Source: a virus
Strand: one strand, 5' to 3'
DNA length: 30,483 bases
IMG/VR virus record: IMGVR_UViG_3300020347_000630
Coordinates: 1-30,483 of that record
In this document: positions 7,352 through 14,590 of the stretch, piece by piece
Position numbering within the stretch: the stretch's first letter is position 1
Layout of the letters: every line of letters begins with the position of its first letter
The notes under the pieces: generated by a model
What the model was told of the DNA's origin: nothing
Database searches by the model: none
Seen by the model: the letters and a program-made list of their open reading frames with translations, nothing else
Translations under genes and position numbers: made by a program

Positions 7352-8052
7352 ATATAACAAGAGAAAAAGTATTTACTGATTTAGTTTGTGTTGAGAAGTT
7401 AGGAAAAGTATCTGCTGAAGAACAATTAAAGTTAGCAGAAACAATAGGTAAAGTAGAAAAACCTAATCTTAATAATCCTAGACATAAAGAATTGTTTGAT
7501 AAATGGGGTGGCGTACCAGGTGTTGTCAAGGTTACAGAGGGTGGATTATTTGGTCATAAAGAAAAATTAGATTGGCACGCTAATAAACCTAGTGAAGAAA
7601 ATAGATGTTCAATAGTTTGGATATATGCAGTAAAAGGAACAGAGGGTAGTGTGACAAGTTGGATTGATAATAAGAAAGCATATGAAGATTTAACAGACGA
7701 ATACAAAGAGTGGTGTAGTAGAATAAAATTTACTTGTGGATTTAAAAAGGGTGGTTATACAGATGACCCAACATTTCAAGTTCATCATAATAAAGAAAAC
7801 GTATATAATTTAGTTTACACAAATGAATATGGTCAAAAAGGATTATTCTTTCCATTCTTACAGATTATGGATGGAATACCAAAAACATTATTTGATTTTT
7901 TAAAAGAACATATTTTGCAAGATAAGTATAGATACGACCATCATTGGCAAGACGGCGATTTAGTTGTAAGTGAACAATGGTTAACAATACATAAAAGACA
8001 CGCCTTTGATAAAATGAATGAAAGATTAATGAATAGAATAGCTATAAGATGA
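7348..8052 (+). CDS. TauD/TfdA-like oxygenase with HxN in place of HxD
   Basis: The 234-residue protein resembles TauD/TfdA oxygenases. A central LDWHANKPS block is followed by SIVWIYAVKG and GSVTSW, matching the family stretch after the first iron ligands. Near the C-terminus, WLTIHKRHAF (H215, R217, H218) fits the distal His and 2OG-binding Arg region. The striking point is that the HxD pair reads H77-A-N79, so the iron-binding carboxylate appears to be Asn. Known cases where this residue is replaced, such as the Ala in SyrB2-type halogenases, have changed chemistry. The protein could therefore be a variant oxygenase, a non-oxygenase or an inactive partner. It overlaps both neighbours by 4 bases (ATGA), so it is co-translated with another oxygenase and a radical SAM enzyme. 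Confidence 0.75.
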   Translation: MNITREKVFTDLVCVEKLGKVSAEEQLKLAETIGKVEKPNLNNPRHKELFDKWGGVPGVVKVTEGGLFGHKEKLDWHANKPSEENRCSIVWIYAVKGTEGSVTSWIDNKKAYEDLTDEYKEWCSRIKFTCGFKKGGYTDDPTFQVHHNKENVYNLVYTNEYGQKGLFFPFLQIMDGIPKTLFDFLKEHILQDKYRYDHHWQDGDLVVSEQWLTIHKRHAFDKMNERLMNRIAIR

Positions 8053-9014
8053 AACCAGAAAATAATACATATCCTATATTAAGTGTACAAACAACATATC
8101 AATGTAATATGGCCTGTGCTAATTGTTATCTTGGTGATATGTTAAATAATCCAAAATTTCCAGATGTAGATGTAAAGAAGTTTGAAGATGTAATCAAAAG
8201 ATTGCCTAATAAAACACATATTAGATTTATTGGTGCAGAACCAACTTTAAATGGTAATTTATTTGAGTTGATAAAGATTACTAAAAAATTTAATCACAGA
8301 CCAAATATGTTGACCAATGGATTAAAATTGGCAGATGAAGACTATGTTAAAGGTCTTAAAGAATCTGGTATGACTTGGATTGGATTAAGTATGAATGGTG
8401 GCTTAGATGATGAAGTATATAAAAGATTTGATAACGGTAAATATGCAAAACTAAAGATGAGAGCTTTAGAAAATTGTATCAAGAATAATTTAGTACCTCA
8501 CGTTAATGTAATTATTGACCCCTCTAATGTACATATATTAGAACCATTAATATCGCATATAGTAAGTCTATGTGAAAAATACAATAGAAAGATAGGACCT
8601 CATTTTCCTATAATGATAAGAGTTAAATCAATAGGTAAAATGGGTAATTTTTTAGATTCATATACTTTTACAATATATGAAATGATAAACTTAATGAGAA
8701 ATATGTTAGGAGATATAGTACCTAACTTTACAATTGATGGCGTTAAAGAAACAAATACTTGTACCTTTGATTTTAAAACCTCTATGGGCAAGATGTATGG
8801 CAAGATAACTGATTGGTCAGTAGATGATGATGGTCTACCATTGACAAATAGTAAAAGAAGAGGTATAATAACAGACGATTATCAAATAAAACCATTTTTT
8901 GATTATTACGGAAAAATAGATGAAACACAACACCCTAGATTGGAACAACCGAAGCGTTTACCCATTGCTACAAAACGAAGTGGACTTGATGGTCCTAGAA
9001 AACGTACCTTGTAG
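8049..9014 (+). CDS. Radical SAM protein (MoaA-like core)
   Basis: The 321-residue protein has the cluster motif CNMACANC (C19, C23, C26) after the strand ILSVQTTYQ. The SAM-contacting block is IRFIGAEPTLNG, followed by NMLTNG and the WIGLSMNGG barrel strand. It therefore has a standard radical SAM core. The C-terminal part has only one further obvious Cys (in ETNTCTFDF) and ends in a basic tail, so no full SPASM domain is visible. Its last part overlaps the next gene for up to 95 bases in another frame. It lies among three oxygenase-like genes, which suggests a pathway of C-H activation steps on one substrate. The substrate is unknown. Confidence 0.88.
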   Translation: MKPENNTYPILSVQTTYQCNMACANCYLGDMLNNPKFPDVDVKKFEDVIKRLPNKTHIRFIGAEPTLNGNLFELIKITKKFNHRPNMLTNGLKLADEDYVKGLKESGMTWIGLSMNGGLDDEVYKRFDNGKYAKLKMRALENCIKNNLVPHVNVIIDPSNVHILEPLISHIVSLCEKYNRKIGPHFPIMIRVKSIGKMGNFLDSYTFTIYEMINLMRNMLGDIVPNFTIDGVKETNTCTFDFKTSMGKMYGKITDWSVDDDGLPLTNSKRRGIITDDYQIKPFFDYYGKIDETQHPRLEQPKRLPIATKRSGLDGPRKRTL

Positions 9015-9645
9015 TCAAGTAAAAATTTGGAATTTTTTAGAATCATTTTTTAAACCGGCTCCACAGGATCCGTTTGACCAGATGTTTGTTAATATTGTTA
9101 GTGATGAAAGAGCATTAGCAAAAGAGAATCTAAAAGGTAATACAGAGTTAGAATGGCATATTGATAAAGGTTATGCTAATGATACACCTGAATACGTGGC
9201 TTTGTATTCAGTTGATATAGATGAAGACGCTGGTAATACTTTGTTTGTATCAAGTAGAATACTTGAAGATATACCAGACTATTATCGTAAACATAAAAAT
9301 GATAAAGTTTCTTTTGATATGAATAGATTTATTCACGATAAACAATATGGTTATCACTTTAGAAGTGAATCTGAAAGAAGATTGTTTAGAAGAAAATATG
9401 GAAAAGTTGAACACGATTTAGTTCAAGGTGATAACAAAGGCGTTTACTTATATTATTGCGAAGCATATAATGACTTACCTGAAATGCAAATGATTAAAGA
9501 TAAGTTGTATGACCCCGATAAAATTCATAGACACAAATGGCAAAAAGGTCAACTTTTAATTTATAATAATAAAGCAACCAATCACAAAAGAGAAAATGGT
9601 GGTAACAAGAGGCATTTATGGAAGATTGCATTGTACGAGAGATAA
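8920..9645 (+). CDS. TauD-like 2OG/Fe(II) oxygenase
   Basis: The 241-residue frame has H80-I-D82 in LEWHIDKGY, followed by EYVALYSVDI and a GNTLFV block, which is the TauD/TfdA pattern for the first two iron ligands and the following strands. H222 in ATNHKREN is the likely distal His, and RHLWKIAL supplies the C-terminal Arg region. This one keeps the carboxylate that the gene at 7348 seems to have lost. The start is uncertain. The first ATG (8920) overlaps the radical SAM gene by 95 bases; an internal ATG at 8989 would reduce this to 26 bases and still keep the whole catalytic core. Neither has a strong Shine-Dalgarno sequence. The substrate is unknown. Confidence 0.82.
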   Translation: MKHNTLDWNNRSVYPLLQNEVDLMVLENVPCSQVKIWNFLESFFKPAPQDPFDQMFVNIVSDERALAKENLKGNTELEWHIDKGYANDTPEYVALYSVDIDEDAGNTLFVSSRILEDIPDYYRKHKNDKVSFDMNRFIHDKQYGYHFRSESERRLFRRKYGKVEHDLVQGDNKGVYLYYCEAYNDLPEMQMIKDKLYDPDKIHRHKWQKGQLLIYNNKATNHKRENGGNKRHLWKIALYER

Positions 9646-10157
9646 AAGAGTTTAATAAGTTATCAGGACTTTTTATATTAGCAAGTTCTTTACCACACGA
9701 AAACTCTAAAAATTATACAATTGAAAATATGCAAAAAAGATGGTCAAACTATCTTATGTTTAATGTATTAGAGTATAAGGGAATGCCAATTAGTTTTTCT
9801 GGTGTGTATAAGTATGGTAATAATTTGGTAAGAGTTGTAGATAGATTATTTACAATGCCTGAATATAGACAAAGATTTATGTCTAAAGATATAATAGAAA
9901 AGATTAGACCGGCGGCCGATTACTTTATACCATATCAAACTAAATGGGCAAAGGCAAGAGGTTTTGATTGTTTTTTTTCTATTCAAACATCAAAGAAAAG
10001 AAATGCAGTTAAAAGATTAACTAAATTAATTAGTGATGATTTAGATTATAGGTTGTTGCCAGGTTTATATCAAACTAGTTCAAATGAAATTACTGGTTGG
10101 CAAAACGTATCTGCTACAACTGATAATATAAATTTACCTAAACAATCTATACAGTAG
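9618..10157 (+). CDS. Putative GNAT-like acetyltransferase
   Basis: The 179-residue protein contains segments that fit a GNAT fold weakly: a strand ISFSGVYKYG, then VRVVDRLFTMPEYRQ where the central strand leads to the acetyl-CoA region, then WAKARGFDCFFSIQTS, which resembles the C-terminal strand and helix. The classic RxxGxG/A loop is not obvious, so the family is tentative. It overlaps the preceding oxygenase gene by 28 bases and closes the rightward enzyme operon. Its last 11 bases overlap the convergent minus-strand gene at 10147. No signal peptide or membrane segment is visible. Confidence 0.5.
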   Translation: MEDCIVREIKEFNKLSGLFILASSLPHENSKNYTIENMQKRWSNYLMFNVLEYKGMPISFSGVYKYGNNLVRVVDRLFTMPEYRQRFMSKDIIEKIRPAADYFIPYQTKWAKARGFDCFFSIQTSKKRNAVKRLTKLISDDLDYRLLPGLYQTSSNEITGWQNVSATTDNINLPKQSIQ

Positions 10158-10482
10158 GTTCTTCAGCTGATTCAGATGTTGATTCTACAATACTATTATT
10201 AGTTTTAAAATCACCTTTTAATGTAGTATATTCTGCTTGACTTTCACAATAGGTCTTAAACTCATTGTAAGAAGATTCAGTATCAAATCCAATTTTCACA
10301 TACTGTTTCAATAAATCTTCACTATAATGAATAGAATAGTTAGTAATCTTGCCAGCATTTTCAAGTTCAATAATTTTACCACCTATAACAGACGCAGTTT
10401 TTACCTCAGCCACAGTTCTTCTAATATAAAACTCTGTGTCTGTATCTGGTCTAGTATATGTAGTTAATCTCCAATATGCCAT
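10147..10482 (-). CDS. Unknown 111-residue protein, lone minus-strand gene
   Basis: I do not recognise this protein. It begins MAYWRLTTYTRPD, looks mixed alpha/beta, and ends in an acidic Ser/Glu-rich tail. It has one Cys and no membrane segment. The call is well supported by an AGGAG Shine-Dalgarno sequence 6 bases upstream of the ATG and by a late promoter box at 10503-10510 on the same strand. It is the only minus-strand gene in the right two thirds of the window and converges with the acetyltransferase-like gene, overlapping by 11 bases. Late expression suggests a virion or assembly role. Confidence 0.75.
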   Translation of the reverse strand: MAYWRLTTYTRPDTDTEFYIRRTVAEVKTASVIGGKIIELENAGKITNYSIHYSEDLLKQYVKIGFDTESSYNEFKTYCESQAEYTTLKGDFKTNNSIVESTSESAEEPTV

Positions 10483-10502
10483 ATTTTTCTCCTATATAAC
10501 CT

Positions 10503-10510
10503 TATTTATA
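10503..10510 (-). promoter_or_regulatory. T4-type late promoter for the minus-strand gene at 10482
   Basis: On the minus strand the sequence reads TATAAATA, 20 bases before the ATG, with AGGAG between. It is separated by one base from a second box facing the other way. Confidence 0.75.
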
Positions 10511-10511
10511 A

Positions 10512-10519
10512 TATAAATA
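10512..10519 (+). promoter_or_regulatory. T4-type late promoter for the structural block
   Basis: TATAAATA lies 23 bases before the ATG at 10543, with an AAGGAGA Shine-Dalgarno sequence (10527-10533) between. It starts the rightward structural genes, back to back with the minus-strand box. Confidence 0.8.
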
Positions 10520-10542
10520 ATAACATAAGGAGAACAATTGAT

Positions 10543-10740
10543 ATGATTACAATAGATGGTAAAGAATTTGATGAGACTAAATTTAGTCCAGAATTACAAA
10601 ATTATTTGGTAGTAAGACAAGAAATTCAAGTTAATAAAACTAGACATACGCTAGAAATTGAAAAGATTGATGTACTAACTGATTTTTACAATAAGAAAAT
10701 AGTAGAATTACTTAAAAACGAACAGACAGAGACAAAATAG
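10543..10740 (+). CDS. Small conserved-looking phage protein
   Basis: The 65-residue protein opens with ITIDGKEFDETKFSPE and continues as a probable amphipathic helix rich in Lys and Glu, possibly a short coiled coil (residues about 20-60). From memory, similar short proteins with an ITIDGKE start occur next to structural genes of T4-like cyanophages; this was not checked. It has a strong Shine-Dalgarno sequence and a late promoter. Its stop is followed directly by the next ATG. The function is unknown; a virion-assembly or accessory role is likely from position. Confidence 0.75.
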   Translation: MITIDGKEFDETKFSPELQNYLVVRQEIQVNKTRHTLEIEKIDVLTDFYNKKIVELLKNEQTETK

Positions 10741-11076
10741 ATGGCTGCAATAGCTAACTTACAAATAGACGCAGGAGCAACTTTTACTTCGGATGTGACA
10801 GTAAAAGACGCAAATGGCAACCCTTTCAACCTTGCAGGTTACACAGCAACAGCAAAGTTAGCAAAAGGATTTGCTTCTACAAGAACAAGAGTAGCAATGA
10901 CTACTACAATCGCTTCAGATTCCGCTTCAGGAATTGTGACGCTAGCTCTATCTGCCTCCCAAACAGGCGCTCTGGAAGACACTAGGTACGTTTATGACCT
11001 AGAAATTCAAACTGGTGATGTTGTCACTAGAGTAATTGAAGGCGTTATTACAGTAAGACCACAGGTTACTACATAA
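10741..11076 (+). CDS. Putative virion structural protein (BppU-like beta domain)
   Basis: The 111-residue protein is almost entirely beta-rich. It has a pattern seen in N-terminal domains of phage baseplate or fibre proteins: NLQIDAGATFTSDVTVKDANG, a GYTATAKL strand, then YVYDLEIQTGD and a closing VIEGVITV. This resembles the BppU-type immunoglobulin-like domain that attaches receptor-binding proteins to baseplates. It starts immediately after the upstream stop with only a weak ribosome-binding site, so it is probably coupled to the 65-residue gene. It is likely a small tail or fibre-attachment protein. The fold call is by pattern only. Confidence 0.65.
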   Translation: MAAIANLQIDAGATFTSDVTVKDANGNPFNLAGYTATAKLAKGFASTRTRVAMTTTIASDSASGIVTLALSASQTGALEDTRYVYDLEIQTGDVVTRVIEGVITVRPQVTT

Positions 11077-11092
11077 TCTAGTTTATTAACGT

Positions 11093-11100
11093 TATAAATA
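11093..11100 (+). promoter_or_regulatory. T4-type late promoter
   Basis: TATAAATA lies 20 bases before the ATG at 11121, with a purine-rich GAGAGGGAG ribosome-binding site between them. Confidence 0.78.
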
Positions 11101-11120
11101 TAGTAAAGAGAGGGAGTTTT

Positions 11121-11369
11121 ATGCCTGATATTACAGCTAAAATTAACGTAAATACAAGTGCCGGTCCAAAAAAAGTTTCAGTTACCTTACCCTCTGCTCA
11201 GGCAGCTGGAAATAGCACTTTACAACTTAAATTATTAGGTGATGTTGACACAACAGAATTAAATGATGGTGCATTATTACAATATAGAGCTTCAGACGGA
11301 AAATTTGTAACCCGAACGGAGATTGTAACCACAACCGGAACGCTCTTATTTAATTGTGGTAACTTTTAG
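11121..11369 (+). CDS. Small virion protein, fibre-connector-like
   Basis: The 82-residue protein has two short beta stretches (ITAKINVNT and KKVSVTLPS). It then has LLGDVDTTELNDGALLQYRASDG, a stretch common in marine phage tail-fibre proteins where a coiled or beta segment precedes the shaft. It ends in TGTLLFNCGNF. It has its own late promoter and a good ribosome-binding site. Only 9 bases separate it from the 571-residue fibre gene, so the two are probably made together. The function is inferred from position and composition. Confidence 0.68.
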   Translation: MPDITAKINVNTSAGPKKVSVTLPSAQAAGNSTLQLKLLGDVDTTELNDGALLQYRASDGKFVTRTEIVTTTGTLLFNCGNF

Positions 11370-11378
11370 GATTAAAAA

Positions 11379-13094
11379 ATGGCAACAGTAATTCAGATAA
11401 AAAGAAGTTCAGCAACTTCAGCACCAAGTACACTCAAACAAGGTGAATTAGGTTTAACATATGGAACAGGTACAGTATCTAATCTAGGAGATAGATTATT
11501 CATTGGTACAGGTTCAGTAGATTTAAATGGTGACGCAACTAGTATTGACGTTATCGGCGGTAAATATTTTGCAGACTTAAATGACCACGCACACGGTTCA
11601 TTAACTGCTAACTCAACACTCATTGTTGACAACAACAAAGCAATAGACGAATTCATTGTTGGTAATTCAGCAACTATTGGTGGTACTATCAAATTAAACG
11701 AAGGTACTAACAACGGTTCTAATTTTATTGCCATCAAATCACCAAATGACGTATCTGCTACAACAACTTTTGTTTTACCAAACGGAGACGGTTCAGCAGG
11801 TCAATTCTTAAAAACTGATGGTTCAGGTAATTTAGGATTTGAAACAGTTTTCCAAAATATTGATATGGCCGGTGATACAGGCACAGACCAATACAACACA
11901 AATGAAACATTAACATTTGCTGGTGGTACAGGTATAGATTCGGCAATAACAGATAATACTGTCACTTTCAATATTACAAATTCAGGTGTTGACACAAATC
12001 AAATAGCTGATGACGCAGTTACCAATGCTAAGTTATCGACAAATGGTGAAACCATTTTAGGTAACTCTACTTTAACATTAGGTTCAACAACAACAGATAT
12101 TGGTGGTTTAACATCATTAGTAGTTGATGACATTACAATTAATGGTCAAACATTACAAACAACATCAGCAAACAAAGATATTAATATCAATCCACACGGC
12201 ACAGGTACAGTTAAAGTTCCTAGTGGTTACGAAGATAGAAGTGGTTTTGATAATCAATCACTTGTTAACAAATCATATGTTGACCAAGTTGCTCAAGGAT
12301 TAGATACTAAACCATCTTGTAGAGCAGGTACAACTGCTGATTTATCGGCGACTTACTCTAACGGAAGTTCAGGTGTAGGTGCAACATTAACAGCAACATC
12401 AAATGGTGCAATTGTATTAGATGGTGTTTCTCCGATTGTAAACGATAGAATTTTAGTTAAAGACCAAACAGACGCTTCAGAAAACGGTATCTATGTTGTT
12501 TCTACACAAGGTAACGGTTCAACTGCCTTTGTATTAACAAGAGCAACTCCGGAAGACCAACCATCAGAATTATCAGGTGGTGCTTTCGTATTTGTTGAAG
12601 AAGGTTCTGCTAACGCTAATAACGGTTATACATTTACACACACAGGCGCTCCAACATTCGGTACAACTGATTTAGATGTAGCACAATTTTCTGGTGCAGG
12701 TCAAATCACAGCGGGTGCAGCTTTAAGTAAAGCAGGAAATACTTTAGATGTTGAAGTAGATGGTTCTTCTATTGAAGTAGCTACAGACGCATTAAGAGTT
12801 AAAGCATTAGGTATTACTAACGCTATGTTAGCAGGTAGTATTGCAAGTTCTAAACTTGCTGACCCTATTTACTTTACAGACGAAACATCAACACAAGGTC
12901 AAGTTAGTGTTGGTGGTACTTTAGAATTTTTGGCAGGCGAAGGTATGAATACAACTGCTAACGGAAACACACTAACGATTACTGGTGAATTAGCAAGTAA
13001 TTCAAATATTGGTGTTGCAAAATTCAGTTCAGATAATTTTGGTGTCACTTCAGGTGATGTTGAAATAACTTTGATTGACGGAGGCTCTTTCTAG
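11379..13094 (+). CDS. Tail-fibre-like virion protein, 571 residues
   Basis: The N-terminus IQIKRSSATSAPSTLKQGEL followed by a GDRLFIG strand is a common opening of T4-like marine phage fibre proteins. The rest is low in Cys and rich in Gly, Thr, Asn and Ser, as in trimeric beta fibres. Around residues 300-450 is a fibre module recognisable by NKSYVDQV, DRILVKDQ, ENGIYVV and FVLTRA. Repeats of the ALSKAGNTLDVEV and ITNAMLAGSIASSKLA type follow. It probably forms part of a tail fibre or adhesin shaft. An AGGA sequence overlapping the preceding stop serves as a ribosome-binding site. The 143-residue gene at 13315 has a related opening. Confidence 0.82.
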   Translation: MATVIQIKRSSATSAPSTLKQGELGLTYGTGTVSNLGDRLFIGTGSVDLNGDATSIDVIGGKYFADLNDHAHGSLTANSTLIVDNNKAIDEFIVGNSATIGGTIKLNEGTNNGSNFIAIKSPNDVSATTTFVLPNGDGSAGQFLKTDGSGNLGFETVFQNIDMAGDTGTDQYNTNETLTFAGGTGIDSAITDNTVTFNITNSGVDTNQIADDAVTNAKLSTNGETILGNSTLTLGSTTTDIGGLTSLVVDDITINGQTLQTTSANKDININPHGTGTVKVPSGYEDRSGFDNQSLVNKSYVDQVAQGLDTKPSCRAGTTADLSATYSNGSSGVGATLTATSNGAIVLDGVSPIVNDRILVKDQTDASENGIYVVSTQGNGSTAFVLTRATPEDQPSELSGGAFVFVEEGSANANNGYTFTHTGAPTFGTTDLDVAQFSGAGQITAGAALSKAGNTLDVEVDGSSIEVATDALRVKALGITNAMLAGSIASSKLADPIYFTDETSTQGQVSVGGTLEFLAGEGMNTTANGNTLTITGELASNSNIGVAKFSSDNFGVTSGDVEITLIDGGSF

Positions 13095-13315
13095 TGAAAT
13101 GGTTTACAAAATTAATAGATATGGTTGTTGGTACATATTATGAACCACCTAAAGCACCAAAAAAATCAAACGTTGTTAGAATAGGTGATTTGCAATACAA
13201 AACTAAAAAAGAATTAGAAAATATCGGTAGAAAAATCGGTATTGAATTAGATAGAAGATTAACAAAAGATAAACTTATTAATAGAATTAAGTTTAAGGTA
13301 AAGAGTAGAAAATAA
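13094..13315 (+). CDS. Small basic protein with SAP/HeH-like end, GTG start
   Basis: The 73-residue protein starts at GTG, sharing one base with the previous stop (TAGTG). GGAGG lies 10 bases upstream, and the nearby ATG is out of frame, so the GTG start is well supported. The first 20 residues are amphipathic and aromatic. Residues about 35-67 (LQYKTKKELENIGRKIGIEL and on) form two Lys-rich helices with the spacing of SAP, HeH or Rho-N type helix-extension-helix motifs, which bind nucleic acid or mediate protein contacts. The protein is strongly basic. Its role between two fibre genes is unknown. Confidence 0.7.
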   Translation: MKWFTKLIDMVVGTYYEPPKAPKKSNVVRIGDLQYKTKKELENIGRKIGIELDRRLTKDKLINRIKFKVKSRK

Positions 13316-13746
13316 TGTCAACTGTAATCAAACCAAAACGTTCAGAAACTTCATTAGCAATACCATCAGCTGCTGTATTAGCAGTCGGTGAATTAGCTAT
13401 GAACGCAACAGACGGTAAGTTTTATACAAAACTTTCAAACGGTACTGTAAAAGAATTAGGTGGTGCTGGTTCTGTTATCTTACAAGATGTGACTACAAAC
13501 GGAGCGATTACAACAAATGATATTATACTTAACGGCTCTAATCTTATCTTTGAGGGTCTTTTAGAAAACGCATTTGAAACAACTTTAAAGGTTGTTGAAC
13601 CAACTGGTGATAGAATTGTCAGACTACCAAACGTATCTGGTGATGTTATTACAACTGGTAACTTAACTAAAGACGGTACGGCATCCGGTGACCCATTAAC
13701 GGGTGAGGGTGACGCTATTGCTTTTGCGATTGCTTTAGGAGGATAA
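13315..13746 (+). CDS. Fibre N-terminal-like virion protein
   Basis: The 143-residue protein opens STVIKPKRSETSLAIPSAA and then LAVGELAMNATDGKFYTKL, the same type of attachment domain as in the 571-residue protein and other marine phage fibres. It continues with short beta stretches resembling a shaft (DIILNGSNLIFEG, RIVRLPNVSGDV) and ends at GDAIAFAIALGG, which suggests a fibre module without a receptor-binding tip. The start shares a base with the previous stop (TAATG). It is likely an accessory fibre or connector. Confidence 0.75.
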   Translation: MSTVIKPKRSETSLAIPSAAVLAVGELAMNATDGKFYTKLSNGTVKELGGAGSVILQDVTTNGAITTNDIILNGSNLIFEGLLENAFETTLKVVEPTGDRIVRLPNVSGDVITTGNLTKDGTASGDPLTGEGDAIAFAIALGG

Positions 13747-13747
13747 T

Positions 13748-14077
13748 ATGGCTAGTTTATTTAAAAATGCAGGCGCTCAATGTGTGATTGTAGATAACTC
13801 TACAGCAGACGTTTATACAGCACCAGCGTCAACTAGAGCTGTACTTCACGCAATTATGGTCTCAAATACAGCAGCCACAAGCGCTGAAAAGGTGACTATT
13901 AAGGTAACAGTTGATGGTGGTACAACTTTTAGAAGTGTATTGACAAATGGTGAAGTTCCACCTGCTGATTCGTTGCAGATAGATAAGCCAATAAACCTTG
14001 AACCTGGTGATAAAATCAGAATTTTTGGTACGGCAACTAGTTTGGAATGTTTTTTGTCAATTTTAGAATTAACATAA
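13748..14077 (+). CDS. Small beta-rich virion protein
   Basis: The 109-residue protein is nearly all beta. It includes TRAVLHAIMVSNT, VTIKVTVDGGTTF and LEPGDKIRIFGT, and closes with CFLSILEL. The pattern matches small jelly-roll or Ig-like proteins that accompany fibre genes in T4-like marine phages. AGGAGG lies a few bases upstream of the ATG, overlapping the end of the preceding gene. No enzymatic motif is present. It may be a minor capsid, baseplate or fibre-associated protein. Confidence 0.72.
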   Translation: MASLFKNAGAQCVIVDNSTADVYTAPASTRAVLHAIMVSNTAATSAEKVTIKVTVDGGTTFRSVLTNGEVPPADSLQIDKPINLEPGDKIRIFGTATSLECFLSILELT

Positions 14078-14085
14078 TAAACTTT

Positions 14086-14093
14086 TATAAATA
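14086..14093 (+). promoter_or_regulatory. T4-type late promoter
   Basis: TATAAATA lies 31 bases before the ATG at 14125. An AGGAG ribosome-binding site at 14111-14115 selects that ATG over an out-of-frame one at 14118 that opens only a few codons. Confidence 0.78.
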
Positions 14094-14124
14094 TACATAG
14101 GATTTAAGTTAGGAGAAATGTTTA

Positions 14125-14571
14125 ATGTCATTAGTCGTTAACAAACAATACATTGCCAAAGACGCAAACGGTAAAACGATTACGGCAGATTATAGTTTTC
14201 ACGCTTTAAGTAGAGACGAAACAGGACTTTTAACGTACACTAAAACAAATTGGTTTGAAAGTAATACTATTCAAATGGATAATGGTGAGGGTCTAGCATA
14301 CAGTTCAGTTGCAGACTTTCAAAAAAATGAATTGACTAAGGCAAGTGGTAGTTATACAGCGGGTACTAATATAAATGAAATACCAACTGATTATAGCTCT
14401 TCTACTGACCCTAGAGAACCAAATACTAAATTCAGAAAGTATGAACAGCACGTTTTTGATGAAAACAATGCTACTTACTTTATGGACGCAAATGGAAACA
14501 TTGTGTTAAGAATTAATGACTCGTATCAGTATGGTGCTTCGCAAGATGGCGAAACAAGAAACTGGCAGTAA
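14125..14571 (+). CDS. Unknown late virion-associated protein
   Basis: The 148-residue protein is acidic and rich in Asn, Asp, Thr and Tyr, with no Cys, signal peptide or membrane segment. It begins LVVNKQYIAKDANGKTITA, a short beta hairpin, and ends with ANGNIVLRINDSYQYG, another strand pair. I recognise no domain. A late promoter and a strong ribosome-binding site show late expression. It precedes the 1237-residue adhesin by 19 bases, so a fibre-assembly or connector role is plausible but unproven. Confidence 0.7.
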   Translation: MSLVVNKQYIAKDANGKTITADYSFHALSRDETGLLTYTKTNWFESNTIQMDNGEGLAYSSVADFQKNELTKASGSYTAGTNINEIPTDYSSSTDPREPNTKFRKYEQHVFDENNATYFMDANGNIVLRINDSYQYGASQDGETRNWQ

Positions 14572-14590
14572 AAAAATATAGGGAAGTAAA

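Noticed and set aside
11393-11995. Open frames on the minus strand under the 571-residue fibre gene
   Set aside because: They are antisense shadows of a repetitive coding region with no ribosome-binding site or recognisable domain; similar shadows occur at 17163-17861, 19341-19754 and 20723-21046.
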